Shown here piece by piece: positions 1-10,810 of a DNA stretch of 64,000 bases (position 1 is the first letter of the stretch; each line of letters starts with the position of its first letter). The stretch comes from Stomoxys calcitrans (lineage: Eukaryota; Arthropoda; Insecta; Diptera; Muscidae): contig NC_081553.1 of the NCBI RefSeq assembly GCF_963082655.1, positions 33,707,978 through 33,771,977 on the forward strand. The letters run 5' to 3'. The notes beneath the pieces are model-generated. The model saw only the letters and a list, made by a program, of their open reading frames with translations. It was not told the origin of the DNA and did no database searches. The position numbers and the translations under genes are program-made.

Positions 1-470
1 AAAAAAGATATCAGATTTGAGCCCCTTTTTGTCATAATCTCTATTGGTCTATATATGCGCTCAACGGTTTTAGGGTCATCTAAATTTGGATGTTAGATGT
101 ACTCCATTCTTAAAAGACTTTACTTGAGCCCGATATTCTCATGGGGATTTTGGGAGTGGGAAGGCTCCCAGGGTGGTGGTTGGTGGGTTTAGGGGTTGGT
201 GGGTTTAGGGATTGGTGGGTTTAGGGGTTGGTGGGCTTAGGGGTTGGTGGGTTTAGGGGTTGGTGTGAACCCCCAAAAACGTGGTCCTGAATTTCGTGCT
301 GAATTTCTTCCCAAATGCCTTTCATTTGAGTCCGCCTCAACACTTGTCCCCGAAGTTGATTAACAAATTTGTTTTAAAATCTCTAAATACCTTTCATTCG
401 AGCCACATATTGCCATGATAGGTAAATTTCTGCTCTTTGTGGGGTGTTTTTTTTTGGGGGGGTGGGGGGA
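1..470 (+). repeat. Type R interspersed repeat, body fragment
   Basis: This is noncoding repeat sequence made of diverged units containing phrases such as TTTGAGCCCCATATT and AAATACCTTTCATTTGAG. The same body recurs at 18771-20815, 37846-40803, 45992-49153 and, reversed, at 53616-56196. Bases 45-330 align closely by eye with 48860-49060. I do not recognise the family; it carries no coding frame. Confidence 0.7.
177..266 (+). repeat. 16-bp G-rich minisatellite inside type R repeat
   Basis: About five to six tandem copies of GGTTGGTGGGTTTAGG are present. The homologous places at 40625 and 48977 have a single copy, so this is a local expansion. The strand has regularly spaced GGG/GGGG runs. Confidence 0.85.
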
Positions 471-797
471 AGGTGCAAATGCAAATTGCAAATCTTGCCC
501 ATGAACATTCCACTAAGGAACAGGGGCAAACTTCTCACATATCAATGAGTGCAGTCCGATTTAAGTTTAAGCTCAATGAAAAGGGGCCTCCTTTTTATAA
601 CCGAGTCCGAATGGCGAGCCATAGTGCGACACCTCTTTGGAGAGAAGTTTTACATGGCATAGTACCTTACAAATGTTGCCAGCATTAGGAGGGGAAAACC
701 ACCGATGAAAATTTTTTCTGATGGTCTCGCCAGGATTCGAACTCAGGCGTTCAGCGTCATAGGCGGACATGCTAACCTCTGCGCTACGGTGGCCTCC
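471..797 (-). mobile_element. tRNA-derived SINE (SINE-1), full length
   Basis: On the minus strand the element starts GGAGGCCACCGTAGCGCAGAGG, giving a tRNA-like A box (TAGCGCAGAGGTTAGC). A B box, GTTCGAATCC, lies at 733-743. A tRNA-unrelated body of about 250 bp follows and ends in TTTGCAATTTGCATTTGC. Both internal RNA polymerase III promoter boxes look intact here. The same element recurs at 40804, 43272, 49154 and 51837, with fragments elsewhere. SINE status is inferred from the tRNA-like head and multicopy dispersal. Confidence 0.85.
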
Positions 798-843
798 GAC
801 TTAAAAATACCATTCGATATTTGTTGTGCCACATTAAGGGACA

Positions 844-2145
844 TTTTTATACCCTCCACCATAAGATGGGGGGTATACTAATTTCGTCATTCTGATTGTA
901 ACTACTCGAAATATTCGTCTGAGACCCCATAAAGTATATATATTCTTGATCGTCGTGAAATTTTATGTCGATCTAGCCATGTCCGTCCGTCTGTCCGTCC
1001 GTCCGTTCGTCCGTCCGTCCGTCTGTCTGTCGAAAGCATGCTAACTTCCGAAGGAGTAAAGCTAGCCGCTTGAAATTTTGCACAAATACTTCTTATTAGT
1101 GTAGGTCGGTTGGTATTGTAAATGGGTCATTTCGGTCCATGTTTTGATATAGCTGCCATATAAACCGATCTTGGGTCTTGACTTCTTGAGCCTCTAGAGT
1201 GCGCAATTCTTATCCGATTGGGATGAAATTTTGCACGACGTGTTTTGTTATAACATCCAACAACTGTGCCAAGTATGGTGTAAATCGGTCCATAACCTGA
1301 TATAGCTGCCATATAAACCGATCTAGGGTCTTGACTTCTTGAGCCTCTAGAGTGCGCAATTCTTATCCGATTGGAATGAAATTTTGCACGACGTGTTTTG
1401 TTATTATATCGAACAACTGTGCCAAGTATGGTTCAAATCGGTCCATAACCTGATATAGCTGCCATATACACCGATCTGGGGTTTTGACTTCTTGAGCCTC
1501 TAGAGGGCGCAATTCTTATCCGATTGGAATGAAATTTTGCACGACGTGTTTTGTTACGATATCCAATAACTGTGCTAAGTACGGTTCAAATCGGTCCATA
1601 ACCTTATATAGCTGTCATATAAACCGATCTTGGGTCTTGACTTCTCGAGCCTCTAGAGGGCGCAATTCTTATCCGATTGGAATGAAATTTTGCACAAGGT
1701 ATTTTGGTATAACTTCCAACAACTGCGCTAAGTATGATTCATGATGATTCATGTATGATTCATGTATGATTCATGTATGATTCATACCCTGGTATAGCTG
1801 TCATATAAATTGATCTGGGATCTTGACTTCTTGAGCCTCTAGAGAGAGCAATTCTTATCCGATTTGGCAGACATTTTGTACAACGGCTTCTCATGACCTT
1901 CAACATACGTGTCTAATATGGTCTGAATCGATCAATAGTTTGATACAGCTCCCATATAAATTTCAATTCCTTTATGCTCCCAATCGGACTATAATTTGAT
2001 ATAGCTCCAACAGCATAACAGTTCATATTCATTATTCCTTGTTTGCCTAAAAAGAGATACCACGCAAATAACTTGATAAATGCAATCCATGGTGGAGGGT
2101 ATGTAAGATTCGGCCCTGCCGAACTTAGCACGCTCTTACTTGTTT
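844..2145 (+). mobile_element. DINE-1/Helentron-like element, type A, complete
   Basis: The element begins TTTTTATACCCTCCACCATAA, followed by the conserved CATAAAGTATATATATTC block and a GTCC/GTCT microsatellite at 981-1031. Tandem units of about 153 bp with GCCTCTAGAGGGCGCAATTC follow. It then has the mirror box CATGGTGGAGGGTAT, the near-palindrome TTCGGCCCTGCCGAA and the end TTACTTGTTT. It is nonautonomous: I see no Rep/helicase or endonuclease reading frame. The family assignment rests on remembered similarity to Drosophila DINE-1. Confidence 0.75.
1732..1784 (+). repeat. 11-bp minisatellite in element array
   Basis: Four to five copies of ATGATTCATGT have expanded inside one array unit, at a point where sister units read GTATGGTTCAAATCGG. 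Confidence 0.8.
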
Positions 2146-3097
2146 AATTTCTTAACAATTCCTACACTTTGACTTTTATTTTCATAAAAAAGCGGTGTAT
2201 GTTTTAAAACACCACTCTTTTATTCAATTCAATTCACTTTTCAATTTATTGTGGGAACAGAAACAAAAAAAAAAAAAGAAAAAACATTGTGCCCTAACAT
2301 ATGCAAATTTATTATTTCACATGAAATTTGTGAGTTTACAAATAATTTAATACCTGTCAACGGTAGTCAACTTGTACATCAGCCATCCATCCATCAATGA
2401 ATGGTTGTCGTCCACCAGCAGTCAGCGAGGCATTCATGGTCAACTTCCACTTTTCACTGAGTCATAAGCTGAAGATAGAGATCTGGACATGCATTAATAT
2501 GTGCAACAATATTTGCATGTAACACACATACGAATGCGAAAAAAAATCCAATCTTTTATGTCCATTTCATTGGCATAGTGACACATGAAGGAGCTCACTC
2601 AATGAGCATATTTTGGCTACTATTAAATGGAATGGAATCCACCCAGTTCTGCATTTAAGACGTTTAATATTTGGAAGGTTTAGTTTGTTTATTCAGAACT
2701 GACCACTCTTCGACAGGCTTGTGGTTTTTGATAGTCTGCATCTCATTGAGGGCCCATAAGTGATGTAAGTCACGATTGAGAGCAGACAGTCAGTCAGTCA
2801 GTCAGTCAGTCAACTTTCGATATTTAAAAATTTTTTTTTAAATTTTTTTTTTTTCAATAAAAAGTTCTCATATGGCTGTAATATGAATCATTAATAGTCT
2901 TATTTATATGTACACATCTACAAATTAGCAAATAGGCGTTTTCTCTGCTTGGAAAGAATTTTATACAACAACGTTTATTGGAAATCAAACTTATGAGGAT
3001 TATATTCATATAAAAGACTTAAAGGCAAATAACTGAACATGAGGTAATTATCTTAAAGATCTGTTTTGAAAGGAAGTTTCAAAGCTCTTTGAAATAG
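2146..3097. other. Unassigned AT-rich interval
   Basis: No coding frame, RNA gene or recognised mobile element was found. The interval contains an (AGTC)n microsatellite at about 2787-2812 and A/T homopolymers near 2262 and 2830. Confidence 0.5.
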
Positions 3098-4787
3098 AAC
3101 AAGTAAAAAGGCGTTAAGTTCGGCCGGGCCGAACTTTGGATACCCACCACCTCGGGTATATATGTAAACCACCTTTCGTCAAAATCCAGTGCAAAACTCA
3201 TACCTTATGTCCCATAGCAGAAATATGTGGAGGGGCTAAACTCAACTCTTTGTCCCAAATTTCGGCAACATAGGACAATAAATGCTCTTTTTATGGCCCC
3301 TAAACCTAAAACCGAGAGATCGATCAATATGGCAGCTATATCCAAATGTGGACCGATCTGAGCCATATTAACGGAGGACGTTAAAGGGCCTAACACAACT
3401 CATTGTCCTAAATTTCAGCAAAATCGGATAATAAATGTGGCTTTTATGGGCCTAAGACCCTAAATTTGAGGATCGGTCTATATGGCAGCTATATCCAAAT
3501 CTTAAGCGATCTGAGCCAAATTAACGGAGGATGTTAAAGGGTCTAACACAACTCATTGTCCCAAATTTCAGCAAAATCGGATAATAAATATGGCTTTTAT
3601 GGACCTAAGACCCTCAATCGGAGGATCGATCTATATGGCAGCTATATCCAAATGTGGACCGATCTGAGCCAAATTAACGGAGGATGTTAAAGGGCCCAAC
3701 ATAACTCACTGTACCAATTTTTAGCAAAATCAGATAATAAATGTGGCTTTTATGGGCCAAAGACCATAAATTGAAGGATCGGTCTATATGGCAGCTATAT
3801 CCAAATGTGAACCGATCTGAGGTTCCAAATGTGAACCGATCTGAGGTATTATCAGCAAAATCAGATAATAAATGTGGCTTTTATGGGCCTTAGACCCTAA
3901 ATTTGAGGATCGGTCTATATGGCAGCTATATCTAAATCTAACCCGATCTGAGCCAAATTGACGAAGAATGTCCAAGGGCCTAACACAACTCACTGTACCA
4001 AATTTCAGCAAAATCGGTTAATAAATGTGGCCTTTATTGGACTAAGACCCTAAATCGGCGGATCGGTCTAAATGGCAGCTATATCCAAACCTGAACCGAT
4101 CTGAGCCAAATTAACGGAGGATGTTGAAGGGCCTAACACAACTCATTGTATCAAATTACAGCAAAATCGGATAATAAATTCAGCTTTTATGGGCCTATGA
4201 CCCTAAATTTGAGGATCGGTCTATATGGCAGCTATATCCAAATGTGGACCGATCTGAGCCATATTGAAGAAGCATGTCGAAGGGCCTAAGACAACTCACT
4301 GTTCCAATTTTCAGCAAAATCGGATAGCAAATGTGGCTTTTATGGGCCAAAGACCCTAAATCGGATGATCGGTCTATATGGCAGCTATATCCAAACCTGG
4401 ACTGATCTGAGCCGAATTGACGGAGTATGTCGAAGGGACTAACGCAACTCACTGTTCTAAATTTTGGCAAAATCGGGTAATAAATGTGGCTTTTATTGGC
4501 CTAAGACCCTAAATCGGCGGATCGGTCTAAATGGGGGCTATATCAAGATATAGTCCGATATAGCCCATCTTCGAACTTAACCTGCTTATGGACAAAAAAA
4601 TATTCTGTGCAAAGTTTCAGCTCAATATCTCTATTTTTGAAGACTGTAGCGTGATTTCAACAGACAGACGGACAGACGGACGGACATGTCTAGATCGTCT
4701 TAGATTTTTACGCTGATCAAGAATGCAAATACTTTGTAGGGTCAGAAATGGATATTTCCCCCCATCCGTCGGCGGTGGGTATAAAAA
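3098..4787 (-). mobile_element. DINE-1/Helentron-like element, type B, complete
   Basis: Read on the minus strand, the element starts with the TTTTATACCCACC box (plus-strand end GGCGGTGGGTATAAAAA). It has a GTCC/GTCT microsatellite (4659-4687) and an array with 'AGGCCCATAAAAGCC'-type monomers. It ends with AGTTCGGCCCGGCCGAACTT and TTTTTACTTGTT (plus-strand start 3098). About nine monomers repeat roughly every 153-155 bp. It has no coding frame; short frames through it are array artefacts. Confidence 0.75.
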
Positions 4788-5501
4788 TATTTGCGCCCTC
4801 TAGAGGCTCAAAAAGTCAAGCTAGGAGATTGGTTTTTATGGCAACCATATCAGGTTATATACCGATTTAGACCTTACTAGAAACACTTGTTGGACATCAA
4901 TTGGACATATGCAAAATTTCAACCATATTGGATAACAATTGCGCCCTCTAGAAGCCCAAGTAGTCTAAACGTGAGATCGGTTTATATGGCGGATTTATAA
5001 GGATGTGGAGTGATTTAGACCATACTTAACACAGTCGTTGAAAGTCAAAATAAAACACTTTATGCAAAATTTCGGCCAAATCGGATAACAATTACGCCCT
5101 CTAGTGGCTCAAGAAGTCAAGACCCCAGATCGGTTTATATGGCAGCTATATCAGGTTATGGATCGATTTGAACCATTCTTAACACAGTTGTTGGAAGTCA
5201 TAACAAAACACGTCATGCATTATTTCAGCCAAATCGGATAAGAATTGCTCCCTCTAGAAGCTCAAGAAGTCAAGACCCAAGATCTGTTCGGTTTATATGG
5301 CAGCTATATCCGGTTATAGACCGATTTGAATCACTCTAAGAACAGTTGTTGGAAATCATACCAGAACACTTCACGCAAAGTTTCAGCCAAATCGGATAGG
5401 AATAGTGGCCTCTAGAGGCTCAAGAAGTCAACTCGGGAGATCGGTTACAAACGGAATGACGGAATTAGTATACCCCCCTTTCTATGGTGGAGGGTATAAA
5501 A
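4788..5501 (-). mobile_element. DINE-1-like element, type A, 3'-truncated
   Basis: Four to five type A monomers (GCGCCCTCTAGAGGCTCAAG) lie between the end of the neighbouring type B element and a terminal box CTATGGTGGAGGGTATAAA at 5483-5501. The palindromic terminus and the GTCY microsatellite are missing. The junction at 4787/4788 is immediate, suggesting insertion of, or recombination with, the adjacent type B copy. Confidence 0.65.
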
Positions 5502-5558
5502 TCACTATTGCTACCTATTACGAAAAAAATTTTAAAGCCTTTTTGGAGTAGACTCAAA

Positions 5559-6008
5559 ATGTACTCCAAAGACCCAACAGCTGCGGTGGTGGCGTCAGAC
5601 CGCATCATGTTGTCCCCCCCTTCTAAAGGTGTGGGTGCCTTGGCACCTGTAGTCGAGAGTAATGCTTCAAGCGCACAACTAGTCATAAGACTACTTAATG
5701 AGGAAGAAACGGATAAACCAGAGGCATGCACAGTTCGTCCTCAGCCTTTAGGTAAAGGTGGCGTTTCCGACTCAGATTCAGACAGGCACAGTATCAATGA
5801 AATAGTCATCACAGCCAAATCGAGAGATGAGGGCAGGGATGAGGTCGGGATGATGGCAGAGGTGAGCGATGGCTGTGCTAAGCTCACAAGCAGACCGAGA
5901 AAGCGATGCGGAGCACGACGAAGGATACAGAGGAGAGTCTACCGACAACGCAATCGAGCGAAAGTGCAGGATGCAAAAAGGAATGGAACTGACATTCCAG
6001 GCTTTTTT
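5559..6008 (+). CDS. Unrecognised basic reading frame, 3'-interrupted
   Basis: An open frame of about 150 codons starts at the ATG at 5559 (MYSKDPTAAVVASD). The frame is also open upstream to an ATG at 5484, but that region is the end of the neighbouring DINE-like element, so the later start is preferred. The N-terminal half is Ser/Asp/Glu-rich. The C-terminal quarter is strongly basic (RPRKRCGARRRIQRR, RQRNR), as in nucleic-acid-binding tails. The frame runs into the 3' end of the reverse LINE at about 6009, where homology stops, so the true C-terminus is lost. It could be an ORF1/gag-like fragment of a retroelement, a broken host gene or a chance frame. I cannot name a function. Confidence 0.35.
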
Positions 6009-7473
6009 AGGTTGGGTTGAAAAGAGGGTGCAGATATTAACCCGCCCCATGATACTATGGATATACACCTAAGCCAGTAATTGGCTTATTGTGCGCTCTA
6101 AAATCTGTAAAGTAACCTCTAAAAAGAAAATTTTAAGTTAGGAATTCCGTGTTACTTACAAAATTCTTAATTTTTTTCAATACCACTCCCCTAAGTGGGT
6201 TCATGTCTGGTATTGTGTCTCTACCTAAGTGCCGGTATCTGTTAGACGCGAAAGCCGGGCAATGACAAAGGAAATAATCCAACATCTCATCAACTTCCCC
6301 GCATGGCCTACACATGCCGCACCGATTTTTTACATCAGTGAGTTCGTAGTCCTATGTGTCCCTTTATGATACCAAAAGCTATACTGACCTCCTTCTTGTT
6401 TTCTTTCAGTAATAGCATTGTCCTCTCACAATCTGGATACCCCCATAGGATTTTCGTCCTCCTACCGACCGTTTCCCTGTTCCACAATCTTGCATGCGCA
6501 TTCGTCGCCCACTCGCTTAACTCGGACTGCATCGGCCCGAAAGGCTTCGGCTTAACCAAATTTGTTGACGGCAGTCCTCTGGCCTTCAACGCCTTTTATT
6601 TCCCCTTACTCCGTTATGGCCCGGCACCCAAACGATGAGAAGGCTTTAATCTCCTTACACTTACATCTTACACTGCCAGATTGTTCGTGACCTTACCGTC
6701 CTGATTGTTATTGCCCTTATGGCAATTTTACTATCGGTACGTTAGCACCACATCACTTCATGCCTTACGTGATCGCCCGGATCTCCGCCTGCAGGACTGT
6801 ATTATGGTCAGGCAGTCTAAAACAGATCTCATTCCCTAGGTTCTCAATATAAACCCCCAGGCCCACTCTGTCCTCTGGCTTTGATCCATTCGTGTAACAT
6901 GATCTTCCAGATGGCAATACTAGGGTTCCGTCCATCCAAAACTGTGCCGATGGCAGCAGTGCCTCGCATTCGACTTCAAGGTTCATCTCAGGTATCCGAT
7001 CGGAAACCTCTTCCCTTCCTTCCTGGTGTCCTATCATCGCCTCGATTATACCGCAATGCTATGAGCTGCTCCCATCCTCAATCCATTCTCCCATCGCCTT
7101 AAGTCTCACAGTCGCAGTGGCTGCCTCACACTTAATCTGTATGTCAATGGGTCGCATATCTCGAATAGTCTCCAGTGCCCTAGTGGGCGTGGTCCTCGTC
7201 GCTCAGCCTATGCCAAGACAACATGTGCTCTGAACCTGCTGTATGGTCCTTATGTTGCACTTTTTCACCATAGCAGTCCACCAAACTACTGAGGCGTAAG
7301 TAAGAATTGGTGTAATAACGCTTCTGTAGAGCCAGTGGACTATCCCTTAGATTCAGGCCCCTTTTCGAGCCTATGGCCCGTCTACATAGTGTCCAACATC
7401 TGTGAGCCTTCTCAGTACGCTCCTGAATGTGACACTTCCAATTCAGTTTCCTGTCCAAGATCACACGTAACTA

Positions 7474-7709
7474 TTGAGTTGCCCAAAAAGTAATTGCGGA
7501 TTTTTTAAAAGAAAGTAAATGCATTTTTAATAGAACTTAGAATGAACTTTAATCAAATATAATTTTTTTACACTTTTTTCTAAAGCAAGCTAAAAGTAAC
7601 AGCTGATAACTGACAGAAGAAAAAATGCAATTACAGAGTCACAAGCTGTGAAAAAATTTGTCAACGCCGACTATATGAAAAATCCGCAATTACTTTTTGG
7701 GCAACCCGA
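7474..7709 (+). mobile_element. mariner-type MITE, copy 1
   Basis: A 236 bp element with terminal inverted repeats (GAGTTGCCCAAAAAGTAAT at the left, its complement at the right) is flanked by TA on both sides (7472-7473 and 7710-7711). It has no coding capacity. The ends resemble those of mariner elements related to human MADE1/Hsmar1. It is inserted inside the reverse transcriptase of the reverse LINE, so it is younger than that LINE. Confidence 0.9.
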
Positions 7710-7914
7710 TATTTGACCTTGTCAGATATCGAAATCGTCTTATTGAGGAAACGTGGTGCGTCAAATTGGCCCACCTTCGTCTTCCTCGTGAACAGGCATA
7801 TTTCAGTCTGCTCTGGGTTAACATTGAGACCTCTGGATCTAGCCCAGTCATATGCCATATGCAAAACCCTTTCGGCATTTTTGCATAGCTCGTTCAGATC
7901 CTTATCCCCTTAGA

Positions 7915-7953
7915 AGAATCATAACATCGTCTGCGGGACGATGTTATGATTCT
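7915..7953. repeat. Perfect 17-bp inverted repeat at the LINE active site
   Basis: Arms AGAATCATAACATCGTC and GACGATGTTATGATTCT are separated by TGCGG. One arm encodes the DDV of the decayed YADD motif on the minus strand; the other is an inverted copy of the same sequence. Confidence 0.9.
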
Positions 7954-8083
7954 GAAGACGGGTTCAAATCCCTCCTCAGTCAGCATCCGTAATAGGTCAT
8001 TTAAGGTGGTCACCTATAGGAGTGGCGATACAATGCCCCCCTGTGGCGTGCCCGATATTGGCCTATTGACATATGGCATTACC

Positions 8084-9164
8084 TTGAAAAAAAAACAAAA
8101 ATCCCTGAGAAACAACAAATGATCCCACTAATGCCTACTATTAAAACGCAAATCCGCAACACCAGGAATTTAAGACTTTTATGCAGACTATTTTTAAGAA
8201 AAAAAAAATAAAAGAAAAAAAACACCACAGACATTGATTCGGTCATCTCTTGACCATGGTCATGATCATGTATTTTAGTATTGAAAATCTTCACATAATT
8301 AACAAACACATTTTGCCACTTTATTCGTATGAATTTAACACCCCGACGCACGTTGCCATTCATCCATAGGCCAACGAAGTTGTGCACCGAATCAATACCG
8401 AAGAAGCAACACTGAAGCAACGTTCACATAAAATGTTGCCAATATCTCAGACAGTGGCAGGCAGTGGCATCCGTAAATGTCGCACCAACAACTGCGAGAA
8501 AAATGGTAATCACTGCTTTTAAAATTGTCTGAGTTATAGTCCTTGAGCGGCGATACTTAGTCAAAATCCTAAATAATCCTCTTTCAAATATGCCGATTTT
8601 GTCATTTGGCGGTTGGCTGTTGGTGTGAGAAACCTGATAACATCATAACGCATCTAATGACCGTAAAGTTATGGCACTTTATTTTTGTCATTAGGTGTCG
8701 GTCGCTTCCTTATGGTATTTGAAAACTTCTTGTTCTGCGTTGTTGTTGGTAGTTGGTATGGCTCCCCGAAAATCCTGTTACAGGCCTAGAGGGTAATGAA
8801 GAAGACTAGACTCTGTTGGTTTTGTCCACAACAAATGAAAGACTATTAAATGGACAATGTTAATGCTGGTCATAAATATGGCATTGGTTCCACAATATAT
8901 TGGAGGTGGCTAGGGCAAGGGGAAAACTGAGGAAATGAAATGCTATTTTTCTTAGTTGCTATAACACCGTAAGACTTAGAATTCTCTCATTGGAGGTTAG
9001 GGGGTTTGATTTTGTAAATTAAAAATTCGGCATTGGAAATGCATAAATAATGAAAGAGTCAATGAACTGTGATGTTGAAGCAAGGGGGAACTAAAGGCCA
9101 GATGAATTGGTCGTAGGGGCCAAGTATCGCATGTACCACTGTGGTATATTGAAACGGTCAGTAG
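8084..9164. other. Unassigned interval
   Basis: No coding or repeat homology recognised. The interval is AT-rich with A/T runs near 8085 and 8200. The longest reverse frame (8079-8420) is low-complexity Phe-rich sequence caused by A-runs and is not credible as a protein. Confidence 0.45.
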
Positions 9165-9179
9165 TGTAATGAAACCTTT

Positions 9180-9284
9180 AGGGGGGGATCCGAATCGTGC
9201 GAAGACGAGGGTAAGCTTAAAGGAGGCCAATAATGCTTCCTGTATCATTACGGAACACATACTACAAAGGACGCACTTATGGAG
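9180..9284 (+). pseudogene. LINE fragment (post-RNase H region)
   Basis: The conceptual peptide GGDPNRAKTRVSLKEAN continuing to IITEHILQRTHLW parallels GYPDCERTMLLLKENKKE...IIKGHIGLRTH in the reverse LINE (6335-6589) and the matching part of the LINE at 25150-25270. It is only about 105 bp long and ends where the SINE head begins. Confidence 0.6.
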
Positions 9285-9362
9285 AGGAGTCCACCGTGGC
9301 GCAGAGGCTAACGTGTCCCCATACGACGTCGAAAATCTGGGTTCGAGTCCTGGAGAGAATAT
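9285..9362 (+). mobile_element. SINE-1 tRNA-like head, body missing
   Basis: The A box GTGGCGCAGAGGC and B box GGTTCGAGTCC are both clear, but the usual SINE-1 body is absent. It could be a tail-truncated SINE. It is too divergent in the anticodon arm for me to call a functional tRNA. Confidence 0.6.
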
Positions 9363-9387
9363 GAGAGGCGAGGACATCAGAGTCTAT

Positions 9388-10711
9388 AACAAGTAAAAGC
9401 GTGCTAAGTTCGGCCGGGCCGAATCTTATATACCCTCCACCATGGATCGCATTTGTCGAGTTCTTTTCCCGGCATCTCTTCTTAGGCAAAACGGGATATA
9501 AGAAAAGATTTGCTCTGCTATTAGAGCGATATCAAGACATGGTCCGGTTTGGACTACAATTAAATTATATGTTGGAGACCTGTGTAAAATGTCAGCCAAT
9601 TCGAATAAGAATTGCGCCCTTTGTGGGCTCAAGAAGTTAAATATAGAGATCGATTTATATAGGAGCTGTATCGAGCTATAGACAGATTCAGACCATAATA
9701 AACAGGTTAATGGTCATAAGAGAATCCGTCGTACAAAATTTCAGGCAAATCGGATAATAATTGCGACCTCTAGAGGCTCAAGAACTCAAGATACCAGATC
9801 GGTTTATATGGCAGCTATATCAGGTTATGAACCGACTTGTACTTTTTTGGACATAGTTGTTGAAAGTAACAATAAAAAACGTCTTGCGAAATTTCAGCCA
9901 AATCGGATAGAAATTGCGCCCTCTAGAAGCTCAAGAAGTCAAGTCCCCAGATCTTTTTATATGACAGCTATATTAGGTTATGAACCGATTTGAACCATAT
10001 TTGGCACAGTTGTTGGATATCATAACTAAATACTACGTGCCAAAATTTAATCAAATTGGATAAGAATTGCGCCCTCTAGAAGCTCAAAAAGTCAAGACCC
10101 AAGATCGGTTTATATGACAGCTATATAAGGTTATGAACCGATTTGAACCATACTTGGCACAGTTATTGGATATCGCAACAAAACACGTCGTGCAAAATTT
10201 CATTCCTATCGGATAAGAATTGCGCACTCTAGAGGCTCAAGAAATGAAGACCCAAGATCGGTTTATATGGCAGCTATATCAGGTTATGGACCGATTTGAA
10301 CCATACTTGGCACAGTTGTTGGATATCATAGCAAAACACGTCGTGCAAAATTTCATCCCAATCGGTTAAGAATTGCGTACTCTAGAGACTCAAGAAGTCA
10401 AGACCCAAGATCGGTTCATAGGGTAGCTATATCAAAACATGAACCGATATGGCCCATTTACAACACCAACCGACCTACACTAATTAGAAGTATTTGTGCA
10501 AAATTTCAAGCGGCTAGCTTTACTCCTTCGGAAGTTAGCGTGCTTTCGACAGACAGACGGACGGACGGACGGACATGGCTAGATCGACATAAAATTTCAC
10601 GAAGATCAAGAATATATATACTTTATGGGGTCTCAGACGAATATTTCGAGTAGTTACAATCAGAATGACGAAATTAGTATACCCCCCATCTTATGGTGGA
10701 GGGTATAAAAA
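9388..10711 (-). mobile_element. DINE-1-like element, type A, complete
   Basis: The plus strand reads AACAAGTAAAAGCGTGC, then AGTTCGGCCGGGCCGAA, then TATACCCTCCACCATGG. About six monomers of 153 bp follow (GCGCCCTCTAGAGGC...), then the GTCY tract on the minus strand at 10548-10577, the TATATATACTTTATGGGG block and the end TTATGGTGGAGGGTATAAAA. Both subterminal boxes and the terminal palindrome are intact, making this one of the best type A copies. Confidence 0.8.
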
Positions 10712-10803
10712 GGAGGCCCCTTATCATTGAACTTAAACTTAAATCGGACAGCACTCATTTATTTATATGCAAGAAGTTTGCCCCTGTTCCTTAATGTTCC
10801 AAT
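10707..10803 (+). mobile_element. SINE-1 3' body fragment
   Basis: AAAAAGGAGGCCCCTTATCA through GTTTGCCCCTGTTCCTTA matches the 3' half of SINE-1 (for example 40994-41085). The head is missing. It overlaps the last A's of the DINE-like end, so the fusion point lies in an A-run. Confidence 0.75.
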
Positions 10804-10810
10804 TTTAAAT

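Larger units (their letters stand above)
6009..8083 (-). pseudogene. Degenerate non-LTR retrotransposon (RT and RNase H), 5'-truncated
   Basis: On the minus strand, conceptual translation from 8083 downward gives a reverse transcriptase block. It contains GTPQGGIVSPLL followed by a stop, an ADDVMILLRG segment (the remnant of the YADD active site), and RGLNVNPEQTEICLF. The RT thumb continues at 7180-7464 (MILDRKLNWKCHIQERTEKA). An RNase H domain at 6765-7037 reads CYTNGSKPEDRVGLGVY, where the usual first catalytic Asp of TDGS is Asn. TDSKIAIRAIT near 6720 is a second active-site segment. The C-terminal part reads CGEVDEMLDYFLCHCPAF at 6133-6315. The noncoding 3' end near 6009 reads CAACCCAACCTA. 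Stops and frameshifts make it dead. RNase H argues for an I/LOA/R1-like clade; the clade is inferred. A MITE splits the RT at 7474-7709. Confidence 0.85.

Noticed and set aside
981..1031. GTCC/GTCT tract as an independent microsatellite locus
   Set aside because: It recurs at the same position in each DINE-like element, so it is part of the element and not an independent locus.
3784..4470. Recurrent frames with peptides such as FGYSCHIDRS
   Set aside because: They arise from the 153-bp (multiple of 3) array units, which keep frame by period; the same peptides recur in every DINE-like array on either strand.
9285..9362. Functional tRNA gene
   Set aside because: A and B boxes are good, but the acceptor stem and anticodon arm do not form; it matches the SINE-1 head.
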